The notes below the pieces were generated by a model. The model saw nothing but the letters and a program-made list of their open reading frames with translations. It was not told the DNA's origin and ran no database searches. DNA of 64,000 nt from assembly GCA_947567625.1 (NCBI GenBank), contig CANONN010000001.1:124001-188000 (forward strand), in the 5' to 3' direction. The translations under genes and the position numbers were made by a program. Of the stretch, positions 43,216-52,507 are shown piece by piece; positions within the stretch are counted from its first letter, which is position 1; every line of letters starts with the position of its first letter. This DNA is from an uncultured Roseburia sp. (GTDB lineage: Bacteria; Bacillota; Clostridia; Lachnospirales; Lachnospiraceae).

Positions 43216-44663
43216 TATGAGAAAAGTACCAATGCAAATGCGGCGACCGCGGCCAGATTAAACAGCAGCAGCCACATGGACTTTACTTTTGTTTTGCTGC
43301 CAAGCAGCAGATCAAGCGCGGCCAGTCCCAGCATACCAAACATCAGCAGGTTGCCGTTCACCGCCGGCGCAAGGTTTATTTGCCGCACCTGATTGCACAA
43401 CGACAATACCAGGTTGATGAGCAGCCCTGCAAAAATCGGGCGGAACCAGCGCTCAAACAGCTTTACCGTGGAGAACGAGCGCACGCCGTCGTAAATGTGA
43501 TAGACCATGCCGTACACGCCGCAGGAGGCCGCCACGCCCGCTGCGACGCCGGCCACGGCAAGAAGGACGCCGGACAACACGCGGCCGTCGGTCCCGTAGC
43601 CGATATAATAGCCGACGCCCGCGAGTACCTTACAGAGTATCGACCCCGGCAGGATATTTACCACTACGCTGACCTGCCCGTAAAAGACCTCCTCCGGCAG
43701 CATACCGCTCTCGACAAAAAGGCCGTCGGCGATAACGAGAAAGGCGTCTCCTCCGCCGTAGGACATGAACGAGGACAGCACGCCCCTGGCGACGAACAGC
43801 AGTCCGTCCTTGACAAGCAGTAATGCCGGTGCCGACAGCAGCAATAAAAACAGGAACCACAAAACGGCCTCCTTCGCCATCTCGCGCCGCTTAAGACGCG
43901 GCACCTTCCAGCCCTCCCGCTTTGCGCTCACAGACAAACCGTACAGCGCCAGCGCCAGCATGAGTATCTCAATCCCCCAGATCAGCGGCTGTTGCCTGAT
44001 GACGTGCTCTTTGCCATGGCTGAGCAAAAAAAGCACGGAGACGGCCAAAGAGACCAGGATATTTTTCCAGTTGTATGTGCCGCCGGTGTAAAAGACAAAG
44101 AAAAAAGCTACGATCAGCACATGAACCGTGGACGCCTGAAATATGGCGGCGCCGCCCAAGCCAAAGAGTTTGGATATATTGCTGCCGCAGACCATGACGC
44201 ATACGGCCGCAATCACCAGAAGCGCTTTTAAAAACCGCCCCCGGCTTTCCTTTTTGCATCCCGCCAAAAGTTTTCCCACATACCCCAGCAGCAGGTAGAT
44301 AATAAAAGCGGACGCCGCGATCGACGCCAGCTCCATCCATTCCAAGATACCCGACTCGGCCACGGAGAGAACGGTAAAAAGCGCGATCGTGGCCGCCACG
44401 CCGGGCAATGCCATCGCAAGCGGCGCCGCGAGCATCCCCCTTTTTCCGTAAGCCTTTTTCCCGATCGCCGCCGCGAGTTCCACCGGCAGCGCACCCGGCG
44501 TAAGGCCGGCCACAATCACGTCTTTATCGAACTTTTGTTTTGATTCCAGCTTTTGCCGCTTGACAAACTCCTCCTCTATGACAGGTATCAGCGCCGTTCC
44601 ACCCCCGAACCCGATACTGCCGATCCGCATCATGCGCAATAAAAATTTAATAAAATCTTTCAT
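43215..44663 (-). CDS. ChrA-type chromate transporter, two CHR domains
   Basis: 482 residues, about ten membrane segments. The N-terminal CHR half has IGSIGFGGGTALIPVIEEEF and GLTPGALPVELAAAIGKKA. The C-terminal half repeats the pattern as FMSYGGGDAFLVIADGLFV and VSVVVNILPGSILCKV. The family exports chromate or a related anion; the physiological substrate here is unknown. It is followed by its own terminator. Confidence 0.85.
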   Translation of the reverse strand: MKDFIKFLLRMMRIGSIGFGGGTALIPVIEEEFVKRQKLESKQKFDKDVIVAGLTPGALPVELAAAIGKKAYGKRGMLAAPLAMALPGVAATIALFTVLSVAESGILEWMELASIAASAFIIYLLLGYVGKLLAGCKKESRGRFLKALLVIAAVCVMVCGSNISKLFGLGGAAIFQASTVHVLIVAFFFVFYTGGTYNWKNILVSLAVSVLFLLSHGKEHVIRQQPLIWGIEILMLALALYGLSVSAKREGWKVPRLKRREMAKEAVLWFLFLLLLSAPALLLVKDGLLFVARGVLSSFMSYGGGDAFLVIADGLFVESGMLPEEVFYGQVSVVVNILPGSILCKVLAGVGYYIGYGTDGRVLSGVLLAVAGVAAGVAASCGVYGMVYHIYDGVRSFSTVKLFERWFRPIFAGLLINLVLSLCNQVRQINLAPAVNGNLLMFGMLGLAALDLLLGSKTKVKSMWLLLFNLAAVAAFALVLFS

Positions 44664-44672
44664 CAGGAAGCG

Positions 44673-45797
44673 TTAGCTCCGCAGCTTTGACCATATGGTC
44701 TTTGCGGGGTGCATCATCTTATTTTTCAATTGTTCATATTCCTTTCTAAGTTTGTAATTTTCCTGCATTAACATCCTTGTACATAACGCGGTAAATCGTA
44801 TCGCATCATCGATCATATATTCATTGCGGCGCTCATATTTGGGCAATTCCGCTATGGTGTCGTCAAAGAGAGGCTCTCCGTCCTTAATATACTCCTCCGC
44901 AATCCTGCGGTTTCCCTCCTCATACTGCGCAAGGAACTTTTTTGTATCCTCCTTGGAGAATACGCATGTCTTATAATACCGGCTGCTAAGTTCCGCGTCC
45001 TGATACAGCGCCTGGCGGAAAAATACGCGCTCCTCCTCATCCAATATTTCGATCTCGTTGAGCAGCCGCATAATCTCAAGTGTATTTCCCGGCAGGCTCT
45101 GATTGATTTCAGACAGTTTTTGCTGGTACTCGTCCGTATATTCCAGACCGACCACGTGCAAAAACTCGGCCTGAAGAGAACCCCGGTAAAAATATTTTTT
45201 GTCAAACCGCCGCACGATTATCGCGTCCCTGCCCAGGACGGCGCGGATGCTCTCCAATCTCCCATAATAATCGTAAGACCTTTCCTTCGGATACGGCGGC
45301 TTCATATATTGTTCCCATGTCTTTGTCAGCCCAGCGCAGTGCGTCCTGGTATTTACTTTGACATTCTGGTTGTAGAGGGAAGCTGCGAACAAGTCCTGCC
45401 GCCGCAAAAATACAATCACTTTGACCGCAAAGCCGTACCGCTCCCCTTCCTCCAGCAGCTGTTGCCACAAATTACTCCTGCGTTTATAAGTCGCACGAAA
45501 GATTGCTTCGTTGGATAGTATCACATGGTCGTATACCGTAAACAGGGCAATGACTCTCTCCATACCCTCCCGGTAGAGCCTCTGCTCCTCTTTTATGCTG
45601 TCCACACCGTCTTTCTGCGGCACAGCCTGTACCAAAAAGCGCCCGTTTACCGACGTCGAATAGCCGGGGTAGAGATCGCTGAAATCAGGGTAACAATAGC
45701 CTTGTTTTTCCAATACACTGCGATTGCGGCACAGCAGATGCTGTATTGAAGTCGTTCCTGTCTTAGGTGTGCCAATGTGTACAAATAATGTCTTCAA
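44673..45797 (-). CDS. Sulfotransferase-like protein
   Basis: 374 residues. The N-terminus KTLFVHIGTPKTGTTSIQHL is the 5'-PSB (PAPS-binding) loop of sulfotransferases. The 3'-phosphate site may be around VIVFLRRQDLFAAS. The rest is poorly conserved, and the C-terminus ends in a coiled coil (MLMQENYKLRKEYEQLKNKM). I chose the TTG at 45797 because GAGGAG lies 9 nt upstream; the in-frame ATG at 45839 has no RBS. The sulfated target is unknown: a surface glycan, lipid or protein. Confidence 0.7.
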   Translation of the reverse strand: MKTLFVHIGTPKTGTTSIQHLLCRNRSVLEKQGYCYPDFSDLYPGYSTSVNGRFLVQAVPQKDGVDSIKEEQRLYREGMERVIALFTVYDHVILSNEAIFRATYKRRSNLWQQLLEEGERYGFAVKVIVFLRRQDLFAASLYNQNVKVNTRTHCAGLTKTWEQYMKPPYPKERSYDYYGRLESIRAVLGRDAIIVRRFDKKYFYRGSLQAEFLHVVGLEYTDEYQQKLSEINQSLPGNTLEIMRLLNEIEILDEEERVFFRQALYQDAELSSRYYKTCVFSKEDTKKFLAQYEEGNRRIAEEYIKDGEPLFDDTIAELPKYERRNEYMIDDAIRFTALCTRMLMQENYKLRKEYEQLKNKMMHPAKTIWSKLRS

Positions 45798-45883
45798 TTT
45801 GCTTTTCTCCTCAAGTTTATTTGATAAGCTCGTGCACATTTCTTATGTTGGCATCATCGTACCGCCGCATAATTAAAACAGGA

Positions 45884-47323
45884 TTAAAAACCTTTTATGT
45901 TATTGTCTGTAATTTTTTCTGATTCATTCTGTGAATTTTTTGCCAGTGGCTGAAACCACAGGGTAAACACACTGCCCTCCCCCACCTTGCTCTCTGCGGT
46001 CACCTCTCCCTGGCACAGTTCCATGATTTTCCTGGCAATGGACAGGCCGAGTCCAAACCCTTCCGAATTGCGCGCTTTATCCTCCTTATAGAAGCGCTCA
46101 AAAATATTGTCGAGCTCCTCGGCTGCAATCCCCCGGCCGTGATCGCGCACAGAGAGAAACACCCGAGCGCCCTGCCGTCCGGTCGCCACCTCCACCGGCT
46201 TTCCCTGGGCGTATTTTATGGCGTTGCCCAGCAGATTTTTCAGTACAATCATAATCAGGCTGATATCTCCCATCGTCTCCGCCGGGGCCAGATTCTTTCG
46301 GATTTCCACCATATCCTCGAGGCTGTCAGCCTCATCTTCGATGACGGATTCCGCTACTTCCTGCAAATCGATCTCCTCGAGATGCAAAATTGCCCTCCCC
46401 TGCTCGAGGCGGGACAGATACAACAGCTGCGTAATAATCTCATTTATTTTTCCCGACTGACGGTAGATCACCTGAAAGGCATTGTCCACCTCCTCCTGAT
46501 TGTCGAGATGCTTCTGGGCATACTCACACTGCGCCAGCGTCACAGACGCCGGCGTCCGAAGCTCATGCGCGACATCGGAATTAAACTGTTCCTGCTGCTT
46601 TAAAATATGCTCCATGCGGTCCAACATACGGTTGTTGGCCTCGTTTAACACATCGATCTCATAAATATTTCCCTCATAGGTGATGCGCTTGGAAATATTG
46701 AAATCTTTGCCTATATTCTCTGCCGATCGGCACATGGCATCCATCGACCGCTTTATTCTCCGGCAAAAGAAAACGGCGGTCACCAAAACAGCGCCGCACA
46801 AAAGAAGAATACTGCAATAGGCAAACACAGCCATGCTCTCGTATTCGCTCGATACGTCTTTCTTGTTGACGATCGTGCGAATATATATTTTCCTCTTCTT
46901 TCCGCTCTCAGGATCGATCAGCCGTCCCTTAAAACGGTCGCGCACATACCACAGCTCGCCTCCCCACCTCACACTCTGTGCATGCAGCAGATAGAGCTCC
47001 GTGAACTCCGGCGCCCCTCGCGGATAGTCGCCGTAGAGCGCTTCTCCTTTTTTATTGATCACCAGCGCGGTAATATTTCCTTCGTGCTCATCAAAGCCGT
47101 CTTTTACTGTGAGTTTTCCCTTTTTTAACGAAACATATTTTGATTTTGCCGCAGCCGCCTCGGTCACAGTTCTTTGTATATCATAGTTAATGGCTATCTT
47201 CGCGAAAAAATATACATAGATCAGCATCACCACAGAGAGCGCGAGCGTGGCTGCCACTAACAGCCCTACTATATATTGGGCAAGCGTCCATTTATTTGCC
47301 GGTTTTTTCATAGGAATAACCAT
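45884..47323 (-). CDS. Two-component sensor histidine kinase
   Basis: 479 residues. Two membrane segments (about 17-40 and 170-192) flank an extracellular sensing domain of ~130 residues. HAMP linker, then HisKA with the phosphoacceptor His in DVAHELRTPASVTLAQ. HATPase with N box NLLGNAIKYAQ, G1 DHGRGIA and G2 GFGLGLSIA. It lies 145 nt downstream of its response regulator. The gap contains two hairpins. Confidence 0.93.
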   Translation of the reverse strand: MVIPMKKPANKWTLAQYIVGLLVAATLALSVVMLIYVYFFAKIAINYDIQRTVTEAAAAKSKYVSLKKGKLTVKDGFDEHEGNITALVINKKGEALYGDYPRGAPEFTELYLLHAQSVRWGGELWYVRDRFKGRLIDPESGKKRKIYIRTIVNKKDVSSEYESMAVFAYCSILLLCGAVLVTAVFFCRRIKRSMDAMCRSAENIGKDFNISKRITYEGNIYEIDVLNEANNRMLDRMEHILKQQEQFNSDVAHELRTPASVTLAQCEYAQKHLDNQEEVDNAFQVIYRQSGKINEIITQLLYLSRLEQGRAILHLEEIDLQEVAESVIEDEADSLEDMVEIRKNLAPAETMGDISLIMIVLKNLLGNAIKYAQGKPVEVATGRQGARVFLSVRDHGRGIAAEELDNIFERFYKEDKARNSEGFGLGLSIARKIMELCQGEVTAESKVGEGSVFTLWFQPLAKNSQNESEKITDNNIKGF

Positions 47324-47394
47324 GCCTTTCTCACAGCCTGCGACATTTGAGCCGCAGGTACAAAGCTATTTGTAACGCTCCAGCACAATATAGC

Positions 47395-47444
47395 CAACGT
47401 GAACAAGTTCACGTGTGATAAAATCAGCTATCAAGCTGATTTTT
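47395..47444 (-). other. Two hairpins between response regulator and kinase genes
   Basis: Minus strand order: a nested stem GTGTGA-AATCAGC / GCTGATT-TCACAC, then CGTGAAC-TT-GTTCACG. They may be an attenuator or processing signal lowering kinase expression relative to the regulator. Confidence 0.45.
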
Positions 47445-47468
47445 CACACTACCCCGTCTTGGCGTATC

Positions 47469-48143
47469 TTACGATTGGCTCTTTAAAATGTATCCCACGC
47501 CGCGCACCGTCTGTATCATTTTAAACGCCTCGTCGCGGTCAATCTTTTTGCGCAGATAGCGTATATAGACATCAATTACGTTGGAATACCCGCCCTGCTC
47601 ACTGTCCCAGATATTGGCTTCAATCTGGCTGCGCGTTAGCACGATATTCTGATTGCGTATCAAATACAACAGGACGGCGTACTCCTTGGGTGAGAGCTCG
47701 ATCTCGCGCTCCCCGCGCCAGACCTTATGCAGATTGCAGTCCATGACCAGATCGCCGCAACGGTATACATTTTCGTGCACATCCGCTTTCTTGCGCACCA
47801 TGACGCGCACGCGGGCCAGCAGTTCCTGAAAATGAAACGGCTTTACCATATAATCATCCGCACCGATATCGAGACCGTTGACGATATCTTTAATCTCTCC
47901 CTTGGCGCTGAGGAATAAAACCGGGATGGATACCCCGTCTTTTCTTGCCCGCCGCAGCACCTCAAAACCGTCCATCCCCGGCAGCATGACGTCGAGGATC
48001 GCGCCGTCGTAATCTTCGAGCGTCAGATAATCGTAGGCGCTCATCCCGTCAAAACAACGGTCCACCAAATATCCGTCCGATTCCAGTTCCTTACAGATCA
48101 ACCGATTCAGGTCTTTTTCATCTTCTACTACCAGTATCTTCAT
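47469..48143 (-). CDS. OmpR/PhoB-family response regulator
   Basis: 224 residues. Receiver with VVEDEKDLNR, the phosphoacceptor Asp in GAILDVMLPGMDG and the Lys in MVKPFHFQ. C-terminal winged helix with ELSPKEYAVLLYLIRNQ and VIDVYIRYLRKKID. Upstream partner of the histidine kinase. Targets are unknown. Confidence 0.95.
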   Translation of the reverse strand: MKILVVEDEKDLNRLICKELESDGYLVDRCFDGMSAYDYLTLEDYDGAILDVMLPGMDGFEVLRRARKDGVSIPVLFLSAKGEIKDIVNGLDIGADDYMVKPFHFQELLARVRVMVRKKADVHENVYRCGDLVMDCNLHKVWRGEREIELSPKEYAVLLYLIRNQNIVLTRSQIEANIWDSEQGGYSNVIDVYIRYLRKKIDRDEAFKMIQTVRGVGYILKSQS

Positions 48144-48277
48144 ATCAGCTATCCCTTGCTCTAATGTTATTATGGGAAAACGTCACAAAAATTATATGGC
48201 GTTTACTATAAAATACCCCTTTATAGCACATGGTAGTTGATCATCATTAAAAACACATGAAAGTAATATACAATTTT

Positions 48278-49042
48278 TCACATATTTTTACATTTTTTTA
48301 TTTTTTTGCGTGCGATGCGATGCAACTGCGGCTTTAGCGCAAGCTCCGTACAAACCATCCCGTCGCGCCGGGATATCGCAAACCGCACGGCCTCCGCCAC
48401 CTCCATGGGCTCAAGGCGGGCGCGCGGCTCCCCGTCCGCCGCAAAATCGGCGTTGCGGTAGAGCTCTGTCGCCGTCATGTCCGGCAGGATGCTCACCACC
48501 TTTACCCCGTATTTGCGCGCCTCCTCAAAAAGGCTCTGCGAAAAGCTTAACAGTCCCGCCTTGGTGGCGCCGTACGCGCACCCGTGCGGATTGAACGCTC
48601 TGGCGGTGACCGAACAGATATTGATTATATAGCCCTCTGTGCGCTTGAGATCGCGCAGCAAAAGGCTGCTGAGCACGAGCGGCGCCTCGAGATTGGTCCG
48701 CACCATGGCTTTGATTTTCGCCGCGTTTAACTCCTCGTGCAGCCCATAGTACCCGCAGCCGGCGTTGTTGACCAACACCTCGATCGCGGCCTCTTTCCTG
48801 ATCTGCCCGACGGCACGACAGAGCGCGTCGGCGTCCGTCACATCACAGCATATCGGCCGAAATTCCGCGGGCATCGGTTTCTGCCGCGAAAAATCCCTGC
48901 CAATCCCGTACACCTGATACCCCTGCTCACACAGCATACGGCTGATGGCCTCCCCGATGCCGGAGGAGGCGCCTGTCACCAGCGCGCCACTCTTTTTAGG
49001 CGCAGCGGCCTTTTCTACTGCCTGCTCTCTCCACTGTTCCAT
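48278..49042 (-). CDS. Short-chain dehydrogenase/reductase
   Basis: 254 residues. NAD(P)-binding GALVTGASSGIGEAISRML, then LVNNAGCGYYG and the catalytic YGATKAG with Ser upstream (ICSVTARA). The last gene of a four-gene operon. Its start overlaps the spore photoproduct lyase gene by 28 nt. The substrate is unknown. Confidence 0.9.
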   Translation of the reverse strand: MEQWREQAVEKAAAPKKSGALVTGASSGIGEAISRMLCEQGYQVYGIGRDFSRQKPMPAEFRPICCDVTDADALCRAVGQIRKEAAIEVLVNNAGCGYYGLHEELNAAKIKAMVRTNLEAPLVLSSLLLRDLKRTEGYIINICSVTARAFNPHGCAYGATKAGLLSFSQSLFEEARKYGVKVVSILPDMTATELYRNADFAADGEPRARLEPMEVAEAVRFAISRRDGMVCTELALKPQLHRIARKKIKKCKNM

Positions 49043-50049
49043 CTGAATATTTTGTCCTCCCCCACCGTCTGTTTTAACCGCCCGGTCAAAAACTGCTCCA
49101 TCTCCTCGAGCAGCGCCTGCGGATATTGGTAATATCCCGCCTTATTCTCGTAAGGGAACCACACCGCAGGTTCCCCCGGCGCAATCTTGCGCATTTTCTT
49201 CAGATAATCCTGTGAGATGCGAAAACTGCCCACCGAGACATCCAGCAGTTTTTCCATCGGAATCGCGTCCTCGATTTGTGCGAGCATTTCCCCGTACTGC
49301 GCGCGCCAATCCGAGACAAACAACATCGGGTCAAAGCAGAGCCGCACCGCAAAGCCCCGCTCGATGGCCTCTTTTACACACAGGATGCGCTGCTTTAACG
49401 AGGGCGTGCCCCGCTCCAAACGCGCCGCAATCCGCTCCGGCGAGAGGGTGAACGCAAAAATCAGCCTGCGGTTTGGCTCCATCTCTTTTAAGAGGTCGCG
49501 GTTCGCACACTTCGTGCGCACCTCCACGACAAGCTGCGGATGTTTTTGGACAAACGCGTTCCACGCCGCCACATAACCGGTCAAATGTTCCAGGGCATAC
49601 AAGTCCGTGTCATAGGATACGCACAGATACAGCGGCTGCTGTCGCAGCATGCGCTCCGTCTCTGCAAATATGTCCTCCAGATTGACAAAGACCACGAGAT
49701 TGCCCGAGGGGTACATGCCCCGCAAATAGCAGTAGCCGCAGTCATAAATACAGTTCATAACACAGGAGGTATAGTAGAACGCACTGTTTCCGAAATCCTG
49801 GCAGACCGGGGCGCCCGCATAGAGCAGACTGCCCTGTTTGGCCGCCAGAATCAGTTTCTGGCTTTGATGCTGCAGGGCCGCATCCTGTCCCCTGCGGCAG
49901 AATATGTCTTTATAATGTGCGATTCTAACGACATGTGCGCCGTCAAATTTGGCCAAAATCGCGCGCGTGCGCGGATGGCTCAAAATCTTCTCCTCCACAT
50001 AGATGTGCGAAAATGAATTAGTATAGTAATCTTGCTTTAAGTTCCTCAA
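49015..50049 (-). CDS. splB: Spore photoproduct lyase-family radical SAM protein
   Basis: Repairs the 5-thyminyl-5,6-dihydrothymine lesion of spore DNA using SAM. The N-terminus SHIYVEEKILSHPRTRAIL is typical. The radical SAM cluster is CIYDCGYC (CxxxCxxC), preceded by an extra Cys, and the C-terminal half has VEVRTKCANRDLL and AVRLCFDPML. The frame is open to an ATG at 50148, but that would overlap the upstream gene by 131 nt. I place the start near the TTG at 50049; this is uncertain. Spore-forming genes elsewhere in the window support the call. Confidence 0.85.
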   Translation of the reverse strand: MRNLKQDYYTNSFSHIYVEEKILSHPRTRAILAKFDGAHVVRIAHYKDIFCRRGQDAALQHQSQKLILAAKQGSLLYAGAPVCQDFGNSAFYYTSCVMNCIYDCGYCYLRGMYPSGNLVVFVNLEDIFAETERMLRQQPLYLCVSYDTDLYALEHLTGYVAAWNAFVQKHPQLVVEVRTKCANRDLLKEMEPNRRLIFAFTLSPERIAARLERGTPSLKQRILCVKEAIERGFAVRLCFDPMLFVSDWRAQYGEMLAQIEDAIPMEKLLDVSVGSFRISQDYLKKMRKIAPGEPAVWFPYENKAGYYQYPQALLEEMEQFLTGRLKQTVGEDKIFRWNSGESRQ

Positions 50050-50857
50050 GTCGCTCTTTCCCCTCGCGCCTGTCTTTGCAGGGAAGCCTGCCCTCCCCAT
50101 AAAGCTCCTGCTCTGCCTGCCTGATGTCCCTGCCTGTGAGTTTTGCATATGTCAGCATTACGCGCAGCGCTCCCTCCATTGTTTTGGAACAGCACAGCGC
50201 CGCGGAAAACCGCCCTACCACGTCCTCCGGCAGCCGCACCGCCTCGTGCCAACCCCTGGCGCGCTCTGTCACGGCCAACAACTGGCGGACATGATCTGCC
50301 ACCGTATCCGCCCGGCTCTCGATCGCCGCTCTCACCTGCTCTGTGGCAATCCGCCCGTTGGCGCCGCCGTCGGAGACGATTTTGATAAACTGCATCTGGT
50401 GCGGCCCTAAAAAGCGCGCGCCCGCCTGATACAGCGCCGCGCCCTCCATATCGTAGAGCAGGCCGCGCGCGCCCGAAGATACATCCCCGGCCGTCACCGG
50501 CCCCGAAACCGTCACCAGCTCCCCCTCCAAAAACGGATGCCGGTAAACCATATCGGGATAATAGCTCCTGCCCGTGGCCGCGTCTGTCAGCTTATGGCAG
50601 AGATAGGCCCCCGGGCTCTCTCCCGCACAACTGCCCACATTTACCAGCAGATCGTGTTTCTCTGGCGGATATTTGGCGAACATCCATCCCGCCGCCGTGG
50701 CCGCTGCCACTGCCCCCGCCCCGGTTATCACCAGGCGAATGGTTTTCGCCTCATCACAAAATTCCTGAAAACAAAAGTTCTCAGGAATTTTTTTCAGGGA
50801 TAACCGTTCCGTCAGAGGTCCCGCCTCCCAGTACAATGCACTGAATATATATATCAT
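50018..50857 (-). CDS. Nucleoside phosphorylase/MTA-SAH nucleosidase-like protein
   Basis: 279 residues. A PNP/UDP-type fold: ITGAGAVAAATAAGW, LLVNVGSCAG, YDMEGAALYQAG (the conserved Met-Glu of the active site) and KIVSDGG. The C-terminal ~100 residues are extra helices. The family cleaves adenosyl compounds or nucleosides. The next gene is a spore photoproduct lyase, a radical SAM enzyme, so removal of 5'-deoxyadenosine or SAM breakdown products is a reasonable inference. Starts 26 nt after the FAD gene. Confidence 0.8.
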   Translation of the reverse strand: MIYIFSALYWEAGPLTERLSLKKIPENFCFQEFCDEAKTIRLVITGAGAVAAATAAGWMFAKYPPEKHDLLVNVGSCAGESPGAYLCHKLTDAATGRSYYPDMVYRHPFLEGELVTVSGPVTAGDVSSGARGLLYDMEGAALYQAGARFLGPHQMQFIKIVSDGGANGRIATEQVRAAIESRADTVADHVRQLLAVTERARGWHEAVRLPEDVVGRFSAALCCSKTMEGALRVMLTYAKLTGRDIRQAEQELYGEGRLPCKDRREGKERLEELKARLLY

Positions 50858-50883
50858 AGCAATCCTTCCGCGCCGACTTTCTT

Positions 50884-52263
50884 TTATGCTTCCGCGATGC
50901 CCTGCGCAATACGCCCCGCCACATAGACGCCGCTGGCCGACGCGTGTGAGAGCGAATGGGTCACGCCGCTGCCGTCGCCGATCACATAAAGTCCCGGATA
51001 ACGCGTCTGCAAATTCTCGTCAATATCCACTTCCATGTTGTAAAACTTGACTTCCACGCCGTAGAGCAGCGTGTCGTCATTTGCCGTGCCGGGCGCAATC
51101 TTATCGAGCGCATAGATCATCTCGATAATGCCGTCCAAAATACGCTTTGGCAGCACGAGGCTTAAATCGCCTGGCGTCGCGGCCAAAGTCGCCCGGACGG
51201 TGCCCTCCTCGATGCGCTTTACCGTGCTCCTTCTGCCGCGCACCAGATCGCCGAACCGCTGCACGATGACACCGCCGCCCAACATATTGGAAAGTCTGGC
51301 GATGCTCTCCCCGTATCCGTTGCTGTCCTTAAACGGTTCCGAAAAATGTTTCGCCACCAGCAGAGCGAAATTGGTATTCTCCGTCTGCATCTCGGGGTCT
51401 TCGTAGCTGTGGCCGTTGGCGGTCACGATGCCGTTGGTGTTTTCATTTACCACAATGCCGTAAGGGTTCATGCAAAACGTGCGCACTCTGTCCTCAAATT
51501 TCTCGGTGCGGTAGACGATCTTGCTCTCGTAGAGCTCGTCCGTCAGATGTGAAAATATCACGGCCGGCAGCTCAACGCGCACACCGATATCCACGCGGTT
51601 GGATTTGGTGGGAATCTCAAGTTCCTGGCAGACCTGTTCCATCCATTTGCTGCCGCTTCTCCCGACCGAAATGATACACTGCCTGCATGAATAGCTCTCT
51701 CCCTTGCAATACACCCGGTATCCGCCGGATATGACTTCGATCTTCTCCACCGGCGCATTAAAATGAAATCTGACTTTATCTTTTAGTTCGCTGTAAAGAT
51801 TTTCCAGTACTACATAGTTGATGTCGGTTCCAAGGTGGCGAACGGAGGCGTCCAAAAGCGTCAGCTTGTTCTGCATACAGAGTTTTTTAAACCGGGTGCC
51901 CGCCGTCGAATACATGCGCGTTTGCGCGCCGCCGTGCGAGACGTTGATCTCATCCACATAGCGCATCAGCTCTAAGGCTTTATCTTTGCCGATATGCTCA
52001 TACAGCGTGCCGCCAAAGTCGTTGGTGATATTGTACTTGCCGTCCGAAAACGCCCCCGCGCCGCCAAAGCCGCTCATGATCGCACAGGTATTGCAGCGGA
52101 TACATGCCTTTACTTTATCCCCGTCGATCGGACAACGCCGCCCATCCAACGGATTCCCTGCCTCAAACACCGCTGTTTTTAATTCCGGTTTCTGTTTTGC
52201 CAGCTCGTAGGCGCTAAAAATGCCGCCCGGTCCGGCGCCAATGATAATCACATCAAAATCCAT
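50884..52263 (-). CDS. FAD-dependent oxidoreductase (NAD(P)/FAD family)
   Basis: 459 residues. N-terminal dinucleotide site DVIIIGAGPGGIFSAYELA. A Cys cluster, CPIDGDKVKACIRCNTCAIM, suggests a metal or Fe-S site. A second motif GLYVIGDGSGVTHSLSHA lies near the C-terminus. It resembles the uncharacterised FAD proteins annotated as dehydrogenases in clostridia. The start is taken at MDFDVII (52263) because GGAGGGG precedes it. First gene of the operon with the nucleosidase, the lyase and the SDR. Confidence 0.85.
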   Translation of the reverse strand: MDFDVIIIGAGPGGIFSAYELAKQKPELKTAVFEAGNPLDGRRCPIDGDKVKACIRCNTCAIMSGFGGAGAFSDGKYNITNDFGGTLYEHIGKDKALELMRYVDEINVSHGGAQTRMYSTAGTRFKKLCMQNKLTLLDASVRHLGTDINYVVLENLYSELKDKVRFHFNAPVEKIEVISGGYRVYCKGESYSCRQCIISVGRSGSKWMEQVCQELEIPTKSNRVDIGVRVELPAVIFSHLTDELYESKIVYRTEKFEDRVRTFCMNPYGIVVNENTNGIVTANGHSYEDPEMQTENTNFALLVAKHFSEPFKDSNGYGESIARLSNMLGGGVIVQRFGDLVRGRRSTVKRIEEGTVRATLAATPGDLSLVLPKRILDGIIEMIYALDKIAPGTANDDTLLYGVEVKFYNMEVDIDENLQTRYPGLYVIGDGSGVTHSLSHASASGVYVAGRIAQGIAEA

Positions 52264-52292
52264 AATCCCCTCCATATTGCATGTCCTGTACG

Positions 52293-52371
52293 CCTGGTGT
52301 ACCGACCTGTTCCCAGTACTAGTGTACTGACCCGTTCATGTAGCTGAAAATGAACGGGTCGGTACACCAGT
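52293..52371. repeat. Inverted-repeat cluster able to form two alternative hairpins
   Basis: GAACGGGTCGGTACACCAG (52353-52371) can pair with TAGTGTACTGACCCGTTC (52320-52337) or with CTGGTGTACCGACCTGTTC (52293-52311). It lies in the gap between the NlpC/P60 terminator and the FAD operon, where it would be in the leader of the latter. Confidence 0.6.
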
Positions 52372-52423
52372 TTGCACGATTGGTTTCCGGTCACAGGAAA
52401 CAGCGCACCGTTTCCTATGATGG

Positions 52424-52453
52424 AAAAACCGCTACACATATCTTGTGCAGCGG
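52424..52453 (-). terminator. Terminator after the NlpC/P60 gene
   Basis: Minus strand CCGCTGCACA / TGTGTAGCGG followed by TTTTTCC. Confidence 0.8.
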
Positions 52454-52507
52454 CCTCTGTATTCATAAGGACAGTTTGCAGCGCATCCTGTCCTCTGTGC
52501 GTATGCC

